Counted from the stretch's first letter, positions 1 to 9,714 are shown. The stretch is DNA of 51,035 nucleotides from Colwellia sp. (GCA_029938115.1 JAPYOP010000032.1:1-51035); one strand, 5' to 3'. Program-made: numbers and translations. The notes: generated by a model not told the origin, from the sequence alone.

Positions 1-2
1 GG

Positions 3-86
3 AAAACCTATCCAATGGCTCACAGTGTTATGCCAGAGCAACTAAATGATATTGGCACTTGGTTAACAGATTGTCTTGTTGGGTAA
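3..86 (+). CDS. Carboxylesterase/phospholipase family protein, C-terminal fragment (cut by window edge)
   Basis: Only the last 27 codons and the TAA stop are in the window. The reading frame gives YPMAHSVMPEQLNDIGTWL, which matches the C-terminal signature of acyl-protein thioesterase/carboxylesterase-type alpha/beta hydrolases (typically YPMGHSV.PEEI.DI..WL). The histidine in AHSV is the expected catalytic-triad His. These enzymes hydrolyse short acyl esters or thioesters in the cytosol. The stop is followed by a long stretch without genes, so this is the last gene of its unit. The family assignment rests on this tail alone. Confidence 0.6.
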   Translation, partial: KTYPMAHSVMPEQLNDIGTWLTDCLVG

Positions 87-709
87 TACTTTAATATTTA
101 CTTTCACAGCACCTTTCATCAAAATAATCTTTTATTGACGTTTTTTCTATAGTTGATCCATTCATATAATCGCCCTCCCCCGGCAATCTTTTGAATTTTG
201 TCCATGGGGGCTGTTAGCGTTTTTTTATTAGCCAGTTAACGGTTTCTGTACAACCATCAAGACCAACAGTAGTTTACGATTCCGTTGGTTATACACGCCT
301 TTATTGCGTCACTACAGCTTTAGATATGTCGTTATCATTCGGGTGTGTTAAAATTTAAAGCTAGCAAAGTCTTATTATGGGCGCTGTGATGATAGTAATA
401 CTTATGATGAAGATGAATAGCCTAAATCATTGGCTGATTAACTGGCTACTGAACTTTCCATAAGATAACCATCGCCTTGATTAATATCAACATAGCCGAA
501 ATATGCCTTTAGATGTTATTAAAAAGCGCACTAAGTTAGTTTGTTATTATCTTGGTTCTCTTGAGTTTGAATGTGTATATGTTGAACAGAGTGAGTTAAT
601 CACCTAACAGTGTTATAAGGCGAGAAGTTATCACATTAAATAGTCAGCTTTGCCACCACATCGATCATAGAGACTTTAAATTAAAGCGACATCTATTACC
701 ACAAAGTGT
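87..709. other. Intergenic stretch with no recognisable gene
   Basis: About 620 bp between the esterase tail and the alkB stop. Every frame is broken by frequent stops and I recognise no protein motif. A run of five C near 176-181 and a run of five G near 206-210 could pair across roughly 25 bases, but no T-tract follows closely enough to call a terminator. The stretch could be decayed coding sequence, since it is long for this gene-dense window, but I cannot name a parent gene. Confidence 0.4.
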
Positions 710-1900
710 TTATTTCAAGGAAGCATTTTTATGGGGAGACTGATATTTTCTAATTAATTTATTACGTTTTCGCTCCAGTATATTTATTTTTTCAAAATCG
801 CCATCGGTCACTTGCAGCAACCGTTTATCCATCACTTTAAACCATAACCAGGGAATGTAGGCGACGACATACATGCCAAAATAACCACTTGGCAATGTAG
901 GTAATCCGCTAAAATGGCGCAACGACTGATAGCTGCGCGTTGCATTGGCATGATGATCTGAGTGACGCTGCAAATGAAACAGTGCCCAGTTTGAGAAAGT
1001 ATGATTACTATTCCAGCTATGATGTGGTTGTGGGCGTTCGTAACGTCCGTTTGGAAGTTTTTGTCGTAACAAACCATAATGTTCGACATAATTGGCAGAT
1101 GTGAGCTGCCACATTGACCAGAAGGCACAAATAATCAAATAAGCTACAACTCCTGAGCCTAACCACATAATCAGGCTAACAAAAAGACCTAAAGTCATCA
1201 ACATGGCTTGCAGGAATTCATTTTCAAGTGAATAGACAAGTTTTCCGGTTTTTTTCATTCGCAGTTTTTCTATATTGTGTGCTCGTAATATTGCACCGGG
1301 TAATTCTCTTAAGACAAAACGATAAATGCTTTCGCCCATTTTGGACGAAGCTGGATCTTCTGGCGTGGCTACGTGTTTATGGTGACCGCGGTTATGCTCG
1401 ATGAAAAAATGACCGTATGCCGCAGGTGCAAGTACAATTTTAGCCAACCATATATCAAGCTTCTTTCTTTTATGACCTAATTCATGACCAATGTTTAAGC
1501 CGTGCCCGCCTATGCTCCCTGCTAACAGGGCAACTGCTAAATAGCCATAAATACTGAGTTGATTACTGGCGACAAACCAGGCACAGAATATAAAAGAGGC
1601 AATGACGACAGGAACGTTCAAACGAGTGATTATGGAATAAAAGCGATCCGACTCAAGTAAAGGTATGACAGACTCTGGCGGGTTGCTGCTATCTTCTCCC
1701 ATCAGATAATCAATAAGAGGGAATATGCTATAGACTAAAATAAAAAACATCCAGAGCAAAAATTCATGATTAAAAGTCAGATATAACAGAGTGCCGGCTA
1801 CAGCTGAAGCGGGTATCAGCAGAGAAAACCACCAAAAGTAACGCTTGTGATCCACATAAACAGTGCCATCACTGGCAATAAAAGTACTAGCCTTGCTCAT
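710..1900 (-). CDS. alkB: AlkB-type alkane 1-monooxygenase (integral-membrane non-haem di-iron hydroxylase)
   Basis: The 396-residue product is a multi-spanning inner-membrane protein with the histidine clusters of the AlkB/fatty-acid desaturase superfamily. These are HELGH (about residues 139-143), EHNRGHH (about 168-174) and LQRHSDHHA (about 310-318), plus the AlkB hallmark NYVEHYG (about 270-276). The family oxidises the terminal carbon of medium or long n-alkanes, using a di-iron centre and electrons from rubredoxin. The frame is open 26 codons further upstream. I chose the ATG at 1900 because GGAGAG lies six bases before it, while the upstream ATGs have no comparable site. No rubredoxin, rubredoxin reductase or alkane regulator gene is adjacent, so electron partners must be encoded elsewhere. 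Family certain; substrate inferred. Confidence 0.92.
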   Translation of the reverse strand: MSKASTFIASDGTVYVDHKRYFWWFSLLIPASAVAGTLLYLTFNHEFLLWMFFILVYSIFPLIDYLMGEDSSNPPESVIPLLESDRFYSIITRLNVPVVIASFIFCAWFVASNQLSIYGYLAVALLAGSIGGHGLNIGHELGHKRKKLDIWLAKIVLAPAAYGHFFIEHNRGHHKHVATPEDPASSKMGESIYRFVLRELPGAILRAHNIEKLRMKKTGKLVYSLENEFLQAMLMTLGLFVSLIMWLGSGVVAYLIICAFWSMWQLTSANYVEHYGLLRQKLPNGRYERPQPHHSWNSNHTFSNWALFHLQRHSDHHANATRSYQSLRHFSGLPTLPSGYFGMYVVAYIPWLWFKVMDKRLLQVTDGDFEKINILERKRNKLIRKYQSPHKNASLK

Positions 1901-2021
1901 TATGCTCTCCACAGTATTTATCATTTGATCTTTAAAGTGATGAAAATGCGATTGCCTAAAAAAACAAACGTTAACCAAACATTTAATCGCAATATGGTGG
2001 CTATATCATCCTTTCGAATTT

Positions 2022-2201
2022 TTAGTTAAACATACAAGACATAGAAGATAAACATATAGAAAATGTTAGCGTTAAAAATGAGATTGTGAATGTCAGCTTT
2101 GAGCAACTGTTAGGTATGGCTAACTGATACAAAAAGTCTTTATTTGAAGTAATAATTTCAAGAATCTTATTTTGATTAGAGAGTAATGTATCTAAACTCA
2201 T
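2022..2201 (-). CDS. Possible small protein, 59 residues, hydrophobic C-terminus
   Basis: An ORF starting at ATG 2201 has AGAGG seven bases upstream. It encodes an amphipathic N-terminal half (MSLDTLLSNQNKILEIITSN) and a hydrophobic stretch of about 18 residues near the C-terminus (LTFTISFLTLTFSICL). That would suit a single-pass membrane peptide. It lies between the diguanylate cyclase operon and alkB on the same strand, downstream of a hairpin at 2248-2285. I recognise no family. The good ribosome-binding site is the main support; chance occurrence in AT-rich DNA is possible. Confidence 0.3.
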   Translation of the reverse strand: MSLDTLLSNQNKILEIITSNKDFLYQLAIPNSCSKLTFTISFLTLTFSICLSSMSCMFN

Positions 2202-2247
2202 TTTTTTGCCTCTAGCACACACCATATAAAAATGATTAGTAACTTGA

Positions 2248-2285
2248 AAGCCGTTAAAGTTATTAAGTTAGAATATTAACGGCTT
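2248..2285 (-). terminator. Hairpin at the 3' end of the diguanylate cyclase gene, candidate terminator
   Basis: AAGCCGTTAA at 2248-2257 pairs perfectly with TTAACGGCTT at 2276-2285, a 10-bp stem with an 18-base loop that overlaps the stop codon of the response-regulator gene. On the minus strand only a short T run follows, so termination may be weak or Rho-assisted. It could equally be an mRNA 3'-end stabiliser. Confidence 0.4.
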
Positions 2286-3485
2286 ATCTTGAATTGGCGT
2301 ATGGTAAAGCACCAGCTTTTGTTCAATAAGATCTGCTAAATTTGTCATTACACTATCATAGAATTTATTGCCATGTGTGAAGCTTGAGTTATAAACAGTA
2401 TTTGTTACATTTTCAATTAAACTGACCCATGTGTTTCTTCCATTATTCTTTGCTAAATATAAGGCAAGGTCAGTAAAGTTAAGTGTTTGCTCCCAAGTTA
2501 ATGTTTCAAAATGATTTTTAAGAAATGGAAAGCAAGTAATTCCAATTGAGCAACTACAGTTGATTGTTTGTTGGCAGCCTAAGTCAAATAAATGTATTTC
2601 AACATGGCTTCTAATTCTTTCAGCTAATTGTTCTAGTCCTTCAATTGATTGACCACGTGCTATAATCACAAATTCCTCCCCTCCCCATCGAATTAGCCAA
2701 TCTGATTCTCTACAGCTTTGGGCTAAAATTTTAGTGAATTGCACGAGTACCTTATCGCCTGCATCATGCCCATAGGTATCATTAACTTTTTTGAAGAAAT
2801 CAATATCTATCATTAAAAAACCAATACTTTCTTCAGGATTATCTACATGTGCTCGCTTTAGTTTTGCCAATTCTTGAGGCATAAATTTTTTTAAAAAATG
2901 CCTATTATGTGCTCCCGTTAATTGATCGCTCATGCTAAGTTTCTCTAATGAATTCAAAGCTTGATTAAGTGCTTCATTTTTTTCATTAAGTTCTTCTGTT
3001 CTTTCTTCAACAAGTTGCTCTAAGTTAGTTGCATAATCAATTAAAGCCTTTCGCATTTGATAGGCTTCCACCCCTCTCTTAACTGTCATGGAAAGTTCAA
3101 CGGGATCAAATGGTTTTGTCATGAATTTATATAATTTTGCTTTATTGATCGCATCAATAATGACTTGAGTATCTGAATAACCAGTTAAAATAATTCGTAT
3201 AGTATCAGGCATGCGGTCAACAATTTTTTCTAAGAACTCAACACCCGTGACAATAGGCATACGTTGATCGGTAATAATCAATTGAATTTTTGTTGGATCG
3301 ACCATGTTATCAATTAGATCTATTGCTTCTGCACCGTTAAGGCCAGTAATTATTTGAAAATGCGCTTCTAGCAATTGTCGTAATACATTTATATTTTCTA
3401 CTTCATCATCAACAAGCATAATTAAGGGTTTGTCTGATTCGTTATTTGTGTTTTTTGGTAGATTTTTGATATTGAATACTGACAT
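2268..3485 (-). CDS. Response regulator with GGDEF output: diguanylate cyclase
   Basis: 405 residues. The N-terminal receiver domain (about 20-140) has MLVDDE and the phospho-acceptor Asp73 in IITDQRMP. A coiled-coil linker (about 150-185) follows, then a GGDEF domain (about 195-360). The active-site signature is GGEEF (about 267-271), a catalytically competent variant. RESD five residues before it is a proper RxxD inhibitory I-site, so product feedback is expected. The enzyme makes cyclic-di-GMP from two GTP in the cytosol. The gene starts three bases after the stop of the giant sensor kinase, with AGGA upstream of the ATG. This makes it the obvious phosphorelay partner of that kinase, which lacks its own receiver. 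Both statements about partner and regulation are inferred from gene order and domains. Confidence 0.93.
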   Translation of the reverse strand: MSVFNIKNLPKNTNNESDKPLIMLVDDEVENINVLRQLLEAHFQIITGLNGAEAIDLIDNMVDPTKIQLIITDQRMPIVTGVEFLEKIVDRMPDTIRIILTGYSDTQVIIDAINKAKLYKFMTKPFDPVELSMTVKRGVEAYQMRKALIDYATNLEQLVEERTEELNEKNEALNQALNSLEKLSMSDQLTGAHNRHFLKKFMPQELAKLKRAHVDNPEESIGFLMIDIDFFKKVNDTYGHDAGDKVLVQFTKILAQSCRESDWLIRWGGEEFVIIARGQSIEGLEQLAERIRSHVEIHLFDLGCQQTINCSCSIGITCFPFLKNHFETLTWEQTLNFTDLALYLAKNNGRNTWVSLIENVTNTVYNSSFTHGNKFYDSVMTNLADLIEQKLVLYHTPIQDKPLIF

Positions 3486-3488
3486 TAC

Positions 3489-6400
3489 TTATATTTCCTT
3501 ATGTTTTTTACCTGGAGATTCTACTTCTACAGGTAGATGCACTGAGAATTCAGAGCCTTCAGTCAAACATGATGAAATTTTTAATATTCCATCATGTTCT
3601 TCTATAATTCCGAATGAAATTGCCATACCTAACCCTGTGCCACTACCAACATCTTTGGTGGTAAAAAAGGGATCACATACTTTCTGTTGTGTTAATTTAT
3701 CCATTCCACAACCGTTATCTTTTATATGAACAACCAAATAGTTATTATTCATTGAAGTAGTAATATTGATCATCCCTACTTCTTTATTATTTGAATTTAG
3801 TTGATGATTTTGTTTCAGTTTAGTTATAATACTTTGACAAGCATTAACAATGATATTCATAAACACTTGATTTAATTTTGAAGGGAAACATTTTAAAACT
3901 GGATCGTATTTAAATTCAGTATTCATTATTATGTTTTCGTACTGGGTTTGAACTAAATGTATTGTTGATATAATTAATTCAGAGACGTGTGTTCTGGCTT
4001 GCTTAGCATCATCTAAACGGGCAAAAGTACGTAAATCTTCAACAATAACTTTTATTCGGTTGGTTCCTTCACATGCAGTCTTTGCTAATTTAATTAACTT
4101 CTCAAACTTTTTATCGAAAGAATTAATAACTTCGACATCGGCATCGTCACCACCTGCAAGTAGCTTTAAAAAGTTCTTTATCTCATCTATTTCACTCTGC
4201 ATCATATAAACTGCAGCATAGGTAAAGCATGTTGGATTATTAATTTCATGGGCAACCCCCGCAGTTAAAGTACCTAAAGATGCCATTTTTTCTGATTGAA
4301 CTAATTGTTGTTGTGTCGCTAATATTTCATTATTTTGGCTTTCTACTTTTTGTTGTGCTTCTTCAGCAACTTTTTTTGCAAGGTTCAACTGATAATTTAA
4401 AGCAGCTAAGCGCCTATTCCAAAGAATTATTGCTGCTAGAATAATTAAGGCAACAAATAGCATTTTCCAAAACAGAGTGTAGTCGAAACTCTGTTCGTAC
4501 TTAACAGAATATTGACCAAATAGTCGCTTTCTAAGCTCTTTTTTATCAACGGCTAAAATAACTTTGGAGAAAATACTGTTAAGTAAAACATCATCTTTTC
4601 GTGTTGCTATGGTCCAATCATCCATAAATTTATCTGGCAGTGAACCTGATATTTTTAAATTCTTCAATGCGTATTGGTTAATGGTATTGCTCATCAAAGA
4701 AATACTGGCGATGTAGCCAAATGATTGTCCATTTTGAACGGACTGTAACCCGTCCAACTCATGTTCAACTGTTTCTAATTTAATATTAGGGTAACTTTTT
4801 CTCAGTTGCTCTGTTATCAAGTCACCTTTAACTGTAGCAAAGGTTTGATCTAAATAATCTTCAATATTGCTGATGAACTTGTGATCCTCCATTGTAACAA
4901 TAACTCTTTCTTCTTTATGGACAGAGGGAGTGAAACTCATTATATTTTTTCTACTTTCTGTTGGTGTAACTTCAGGTAAAAAATCGCATGTGCCATTTTC
5001 TAAATTCTGTAATGCCTCTCCCCATGAATAAACTTTACTTTTAACCATATTCATTTCCACTAGATCAGCTATATAAGGGATTAACTCTTCCCAGCTTTTA
5101 GAGTCTGATGATACACACCAAATTATTTCTTTGCTTTTTAGCAATGTTTTTTCATCATTGGAAAGGTTTATGGCTGCTTTATTGTCGTCTAAATAGCTTT
5201 GCTGAATGATTTTAATTATTTCTTTCTTATCAGTATTAGCCAAGGCTTTTGATAAAATGCTATGAAGAATATCATCACCTTTTCTTGTAGCTATCGCCTG
5301 CAAATCATCAAATTTATTTCTGAGTGGTGCATTCATTTTTAGGTTAGTTAAGTTATTTTCCTTAAAAAGACTCTTAGCAAATTGTGAAGAATATATATAC
5401 CCAAAAATATGATCTTGCTTAACCAGTTCTATTCCATCAATTGAAGTAGATACTTCTTTCAACTTAATTTCAGGGTAATGCTTTTTTAATAAAGCGATAG
5501 AGCTCGAACCTCTTAAAATTCCAAATTGTTTTGGCAAATGATCAAATATATCAGAAATAGTCTTTTTTTCTTTTTTGGTAACAATCGTTAGTGCATCACG
5601 AAAATAAGTTGGGGTGAAATTAAACGATTTTCTTCTTTTAGCCGTATTTGTAACTTCGAGCAAAAGATCACACTCCTTATTTTGTAATGCTGATAAAGAG
5701 TCAGCCCAAATCAGTGGTCGACTCATTTTAATATTTAATCCGGTATCCTTAGTAATTAGGTCAATTAAGGAGATAATCTTACTAGCACCTGAGCCTTGAT
5801 CTAAATCCGGTCGACATAAAGTGACGGGCGTTTGAGCAATGAACTTTAATTCTTCTTGTGTAAAGCTTTGGTTTGCATTACCTGACGTTTCATAATGTCC
5901 AAACCATTTTCGTCTTAATTCAATTTGCTCAATTTCAGGTATAGCATTAAGTGCTTTTTGAAGTATCTCTAAAAAAACAGTATTATCTTTGTTTGTTGCC
6001 AAGCTAAAGTTCTGGTTCGTGAACCCAAAGTTTGGCGTTACAGAGACAACTTGCAATTCAGTCATGAAATTTTTGGTGATATAATAATCAACAACTGAGC
6101 CTGCTTCAAAATATACATCTGCCTTATTTAGTGATATTAGCTGTAGAGCATCATAAGTATCTTTAGCCTCTATGAAATTATTATCAGGAAAAGCTCTTTT
6201 TATTGACTCATTGACGGCATAGCCAATACTAATCGCAATGCGCTTATTCAATAGCGCTTCTTTTGTCAAAATTGAGTTTGATTCATTTTGTCTAATGACC
6301 GCCATTGTAGCGATTTCTGCATAGGGGCTTGTGAATCTTGCAAAGCTTTGCCTACTTTTTGTATCAACGATATTAATCATCATATCTAAATCGTTTTTCT

Positions 6401-8357
6401 CAAGCATGGTTAAATATTCCGACCACTCTTTGTTAGTCTCATATTCGACTTTTACCCCTAACAAAATTGAAATTTTATTCATCAAGTCGACACTGTAGCC
6501 ACTAGGCTTACCTTTTATAAGGTAATTAAAAGGAGGGTAATTACCGTCATTTTGAACTCTAATTATTGGGTTGTTAACTAAATATTTTTTTTCTTGCTGA
6601 GTTAGTTTGAGAATATTTTTGTTATTGTTGTTTATCTCATTAAACCACTTTCTCTTTAATCTAATTTGTTCAATATCAGGAATGGCGTCCATGGTCTTTT
6701 GAAGAACATTTAGCAGTGTTTTATTCTCTTTATGGGTGACAATACTAAAGTCTTGATGGATTACATTAAGCTCCGAATAGGCAGGAAGAAGCTGAAGGTT
6801 GGACATACTATTTCTTGTCATATAATAATCAAGTACCGCTCCAGCTTCAAAGTACACATCTGCTTGATTAGCCGAAATTAATTGTAATGCTTCGAAGGTG
6901 TCTTTAACGGGAATGAAAATGCTATTAGGGAGAGCTTTTTTTAACGATTTATTAATTGCATACCCTTGAGTAATGGCAATACGTTTTTCGGTTAGACTAT
7001 TTATAGTGACTACAGAGCTAAATTCATTTGTTCGACTAACAGCATAGGTTGAAATACCAGCATAAGGAGAAGTAAAACCTATAAAATCATGTTTACTCTC
7101 TAAATCTATAATATTAAGTAATACATCTAATTCTTTGCGTTTGAGCATTTCTTTATATTCTATCCAACTTTTCCCTGTAATTAGCTCTACTTTAATGCCT
7201 AACATACTTGCTATCAGGTTTATTAAATCAACACTATAACCGCTAGGCTTTCCATCAACTAGATAATTAAATGGTGGATAATCATCATCATTTTGAACTC
7301 TTATCACGGGATGTTCATTCAGGTATTTGTTTTCTTCTAAGGTAAGAGACTTTAACAACCCTGAATCAATTTTTTGTTTTGGATTAAGTTCAAATATAAA
7401 ATCATCTAAATTTTTAATGCTAGCAATAGACTTGTTTGCAAATGAATCTTCAGAAATAGTGACCAATTTGTTTTTTTGTATCGAACCTACATCAAACAGC
7501 TCAGGCGATATTAACTTTATGGTTTCGTTTGCTTCGAATTTAAGTGCATTTGTTGTTAAATTTTGGATATTATATTGAGCCTTAATAAGCTCAATTATTT
7601 CTTTAGGATGTTTGACTGCATAATCCCAACCTTCATTTGCGGCAAGCGTGAAATTTTTAACTAATTCTGAGTTTTCTTTAGCAAAGGTACCTGTGGTGAA
7701 TAAATTCAAATCTTGGCTAGCTATACCGAATTGGTTAGGGTCAAATATTCTGTACTTGATTTTTTTTTGATTGAATTGATATGGGAGATTGGTTCGGTAA
7801 GCAAATACTCCTGCAATTTCTTTATTTTCAAATAATGTAGTTAAATCACCTTTATCAGTAGTAATTATTTTTGTTGAATCAACGTCAAATAAATTTAGCA
7901 TTTCTCTAATGCTTCCTTGTTTTAATTGCTGATTCCTTCCATATACCTTATTGTTTGTAAGTTGTTTTAAAGAGAGGATTTCGGGTTGGGTAATAATGAT
8001 TAGTGGACTTCTCTTGAAGTAACTAGCCAATAACATGACATCTTTGCCATGATGAAAACTCTCGATTATTTCAGTTCCGGCTAAGCCAAACTGCGCTTTT
8101 TTTGCTAATACTAAATCGGTGGTATCAAGCGTTGGATCAAATTTCACCAACTCTACATTAATATTATATTTATCAAAGTATCCTTGTGAAATTGCGGCAT
8201 AAAACCCCGCAAATTCAAATTGGTGATGCCAAAATAATTGTAGCTTTACGGTAGTAGGACCTGAAGAATTGCCATGAACTGGCTTACTTGTTAGGGCCAG
8301 ACACATTAAAGGTAATGCAAAAGTAGCATAAAAGAGTATTTTTCTGATAAAAGGCAA
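3489..8357 (-). CDS. Giant sensor histidine kinase with five periplasmic substrate-binding-protein domains
   Basis: 1622 residues with a TTG start, supported by AGGA seven to eight bases upstream and an immediate signal sequence (about 1-29). Domain order: an NMT1/THI5-like binding domain (about 33-300; contains FEFAGFYAAISQGYF); two near-identical SBP_bac_3 domains (about 344-580 and 589-830); two further, more divergent SBP_bac_3-like domains (about 837-1065 and 1077-1290); one transmembrane helix (about 1295-1315); a coiled coil; HisKA with phospho-acceptor His1370 in AHEINNP; and an HATPase with NACQSI, DNGCGMD and GSGTGLGM boxes. There is no PAS, HAMP or receiver domain. It should sit in the inner membrane with a very large periplasmic part. 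Kinases of this class resemble BvgS/EvgS in using Venus-flytrap sensors. Ligands unknown; the THI5-like domain suggests a pyrimidine-like or other small nitrogenous ligand only loosely. Co-transcribed with the response-regulator cyclase downstream. Confidence 0.92.
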   Translation of the reverse strand: MPFIRKILFYATFALPLMCLALTSKPVHGNSSGPTTVKLQLFWHHQFEFAGFYAAISQGYFDKYNINVELVKFDPTLDTTDLVLAKKAQFGLAGTEIIESFHHGKDVMLLASYFKRSPLIIITQPEILSLKQLTNNKVYGRNQQLKQGSIREMLNLFDVDSTKIITTDKGDLTTLFENKEIAGVFAYRTNLPYQFNQKKIKYRIFDPNQFGIASQDLNLFTTGTFAKENSELVKNFTLAANEGWDYAVKHPKEIIELIKAQYNIQNLTTNALKFEANETIKLISPELFDVGSIQKNKLVTISEDSFANKSIASIKNLDDFIFELNPKQKIDSGLLKSLTLEENKYLNEHPVIRVQNDDDYPPFNYLVDGKPSGYSVDLINLIASMLGIKVELITGKSWIEYKEMLKRKELDVLLNIIDLESKHDFIGFTSPYAGISTYAVSRTNEFSSVVTINSLTEKRIAITQGYAINKSLKKALPNSIFIPVKDTFEALQLISANQADVYFEAGAVLDYYMTRNSMSNLQLLPAYSELNVIHQDFSIVTHKENKTLLNVLQKTMDAIPDIEQIRLKRKWFNEINNNNKNILKLTQQEKKYLVNNPIIRVQNDGNYPPFNYLIKGKPSGYSVDLMNKISILLGVKVEYETNKEWSEYLTMLEKNDLDMMINIVDTKSRQSFARFTSPYAEIATMAVIRQNESNSILTKEALLNKRIAISIGYAVNESIKRAFPDNNFIEAKDTYDALQLISLNKADVYFEAGSVVDYYITKNFMTELQVVSVTPNFGFTNQNFSLATNKDNTVFLEILQKALNAIPEIEQIELRRKWFGHYETSGNANQSFTQEELKFIAQTPVTLCRPDLDQGSGASKIISLIDLITKDTGLNIKMSRPLIWADSLSALQNKECDLLLEVTNTAKRRKSFNFTPTYFRDALTIVTKKEKKTISDIFDHLPKQFGILRGSSSIALLKKHYPEIKLKEVSTSIDGIELVKQDHIFGYIYSSQFAKSLFKENNLTNLKMNAPLRNKFDDLQAIATRKGDDILHSILSKALANTDKKEIIKIIQQSYLDDNKAAINLSNDEKTLLKSKEIIWCVSSDSKSWEELIPYIADLVEMNMVKSKVYSWGEALQNLENGTCDFLPEVTPTESRKNIMSFTPSVHKEERVIVTMEDHKFISNIEDYLDQTFATVKGDLITEQLRKSYPNIKLETVEHELDGLQSVQNGQSFGYIASISLMSNTINQYALKNLKISGSLPDKFMDDWTIATRKDDVLLNSIFSKVILAVDKKELRKRLFGQYSVKYEQSFDYTLFWKMLFVALIILAAIILWNRRLAALNYQLNLAKKVAEEAQQKVESQNNEILATQQQLVQSEKMASLGTLTAGVAHEINNPTCFTYAAVYMMQSEIDEIKNFLKLLAGGDDADVEVINSFDKKFEKLIKLAKTACEGTNRIKVIVEDLRTFARLDDAKQARTHVSELIISTIHLVQTQYENIIMNTEFKYDPVLKCFPSKLNQVFMNIIVNACQSIITKLKQNHQLNSNNKEVGMINITTSMNNNYLVVHIKDNGCGMDKLTQQKVCDPFFTTKDVGSGTGLGMAISFGIIEEHDGILKISSCLTEGSEFSVHLPVEVESPGKKHKEI

Positions 8358-8583
8358 TTTAACGTCCTATCTATTTTAGCTTGTCACCCCCCTATTTACT
8401 TTAAAATTATAAGGTTAGTCAAAGTCTAGTTTAGAAAAACAAGAATCGCCATTTTTAGTAGGTATTGGTTTTAAATATACCTGCAAAGTCCTTATTAAGC
8501 TTTAATTTGGAGAGGAGTGCATTTCACTAGATAGTTGAGCAAACCAATTCAGAGATGTAATCACTATTAATTTATTGAAATTG

Positions 8584-9612
8584 TTAACGACATTCTTTTG
8601 GTGTTTTACCTGTCCAGCGTTTAAAAGCGTGAATAAAACTCGCAGATTCACTGTAACCCAAACGCACGGATATTTGCTCAATACTTAAATCTGTTGTAGA
8701 TAAATAATGAAGTGACTTTTTTCTTAATTCTTCATTGACTAATTCTTGGAAAGTAAAACCCAATAGCTTTAGTTTACGTCGCAATGTTCGGGCTGTTACA
8801 AAGTGCATTCCAGCTATTTTTTCTAAATTTGGTATTTCCCCATCTGTTGTTTGAATTATACTTCTTACTTTTTCATCGAATCGTTGATGTCCAAACAGCG
8901 CTATTTCTTGTGTTTTACACTGTTCTTCTAATAGCTCTTTAGTTAATGAGTTAGCTAATGGTAACGGCAAATCTAAATACCTTTCGTCAACTAATATTTG
9001 ATTGAAAGGCATTGAGAAATGAACCGGACACTCATATAAGGCTTGATAATGTTCAACACTTGTAGTGCAAGGGAAATCAAAATGTATTGTCTTAGGTTTT
9101 TGTCCAACAATAGAGCGGGGAAACATATCTCTGGTGGAAAGAAAAGCAAATGAGAAGTCTCTTTCCAAATAAAAGCGTCTTAAATCACCCAATTTATATT
9201 GGTCGCTAAACCGTAGAACGGCACAACCATCTTTCTTGAAAAAATTAATATCAAAGTGAGTGTAAGCAAGACGAATGTATTTAAGAAAAAACTCAATAGC
9301 CTCGCTAACAGTATCACTAGAGCCAGCGGCTAAACCGATATGACCAAAGGCATTAAGTCGATAACATTGCCCTGCTTTAAAACCGAGATCATCATCAGCT
9401 AAGGTATTTACAAACTCTCGAGTAAAGGCAACTTCCTGTTGAAAAGTTATGGTTGCTTTAGGGTCGCTTAATAATAGCTCTGATATACCTGCCCTTTCGA
9501 GCATTTGAGCAGCGCTATGGTTTACACTTTTCACCAATTTAGTTAATAATGAAATGCCAATGATGGATTGACGAGAGTTAACATCTGTTATTGCAAGCAG
9601 TTCATTACTCAT
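8584..9612 (-). CDS. AraC-family transcriptional regulator with arabinose-binding-like N-terminal domain
   Basis: 342 residues. The N-terminal two-thirds (about 20-220) matches the all-alpha/beta 'Arabinose_bd' domain of OruR/ArgR-like AraC regulators (FGHIGLAAGSSDTVSEAIEF). The C-terminal 100 residues are a double helix-turn-helix: the first HTH is around TARTLRRKLKLLGFTF and the second around IEQISVRLGYSESASFIHAF, ending in RWTGKTPKECR. These proteins are DNA-binding activators that respond to small molecules. The gene is alone on its strand with 102 bp to the zinc-ribbon gene and over 200 bp to the kinase gene, so it is probably monocistronic. Its target is not evident; neither the neighbouring FtsZ paralogue nor alkB can be assigned to it from sequence alone. 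Confidence 0.9.
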   Translation of the reverse strand: MSNELLAITDVNSRQSIIGISLLTKLVKSVNHSAAQMLERAGISELLLSDPKATITFQQEVAFTREFVNTLADDDLGFKAGQCYRLNAFGHIGLAAGSSDTVSEAIEFFLKYIRLAYTHFDINFFKKDGCAVLRFSDQYKLGDLRRFYLERDFSFAFLSTRDMFPRSIVGQKPKTIHFDFPCTTSVEHYQALYECPVHFSMPFNQILVDERYLDLPLPLANSLTKELLEEQCKTQEIALFGHQRFDEKVRSIIQTTDGEIPNLEKIAGMHFVTARTLRRKLKLLGFTFQELVNEELRKKSLHYLSTTDLSIEQISVRLGYSESASFIHAFKRWTGKTPKECR

Positions 9613-9714
9613 TTATTAAGCTGTCCTAAAATATCAATAAACGTTGCTATTAAATCATAAAATCAATCTTAAATTCAGATTAATATTTAAAAAATCAAAA
9701 CAAAGGTAGCCATA

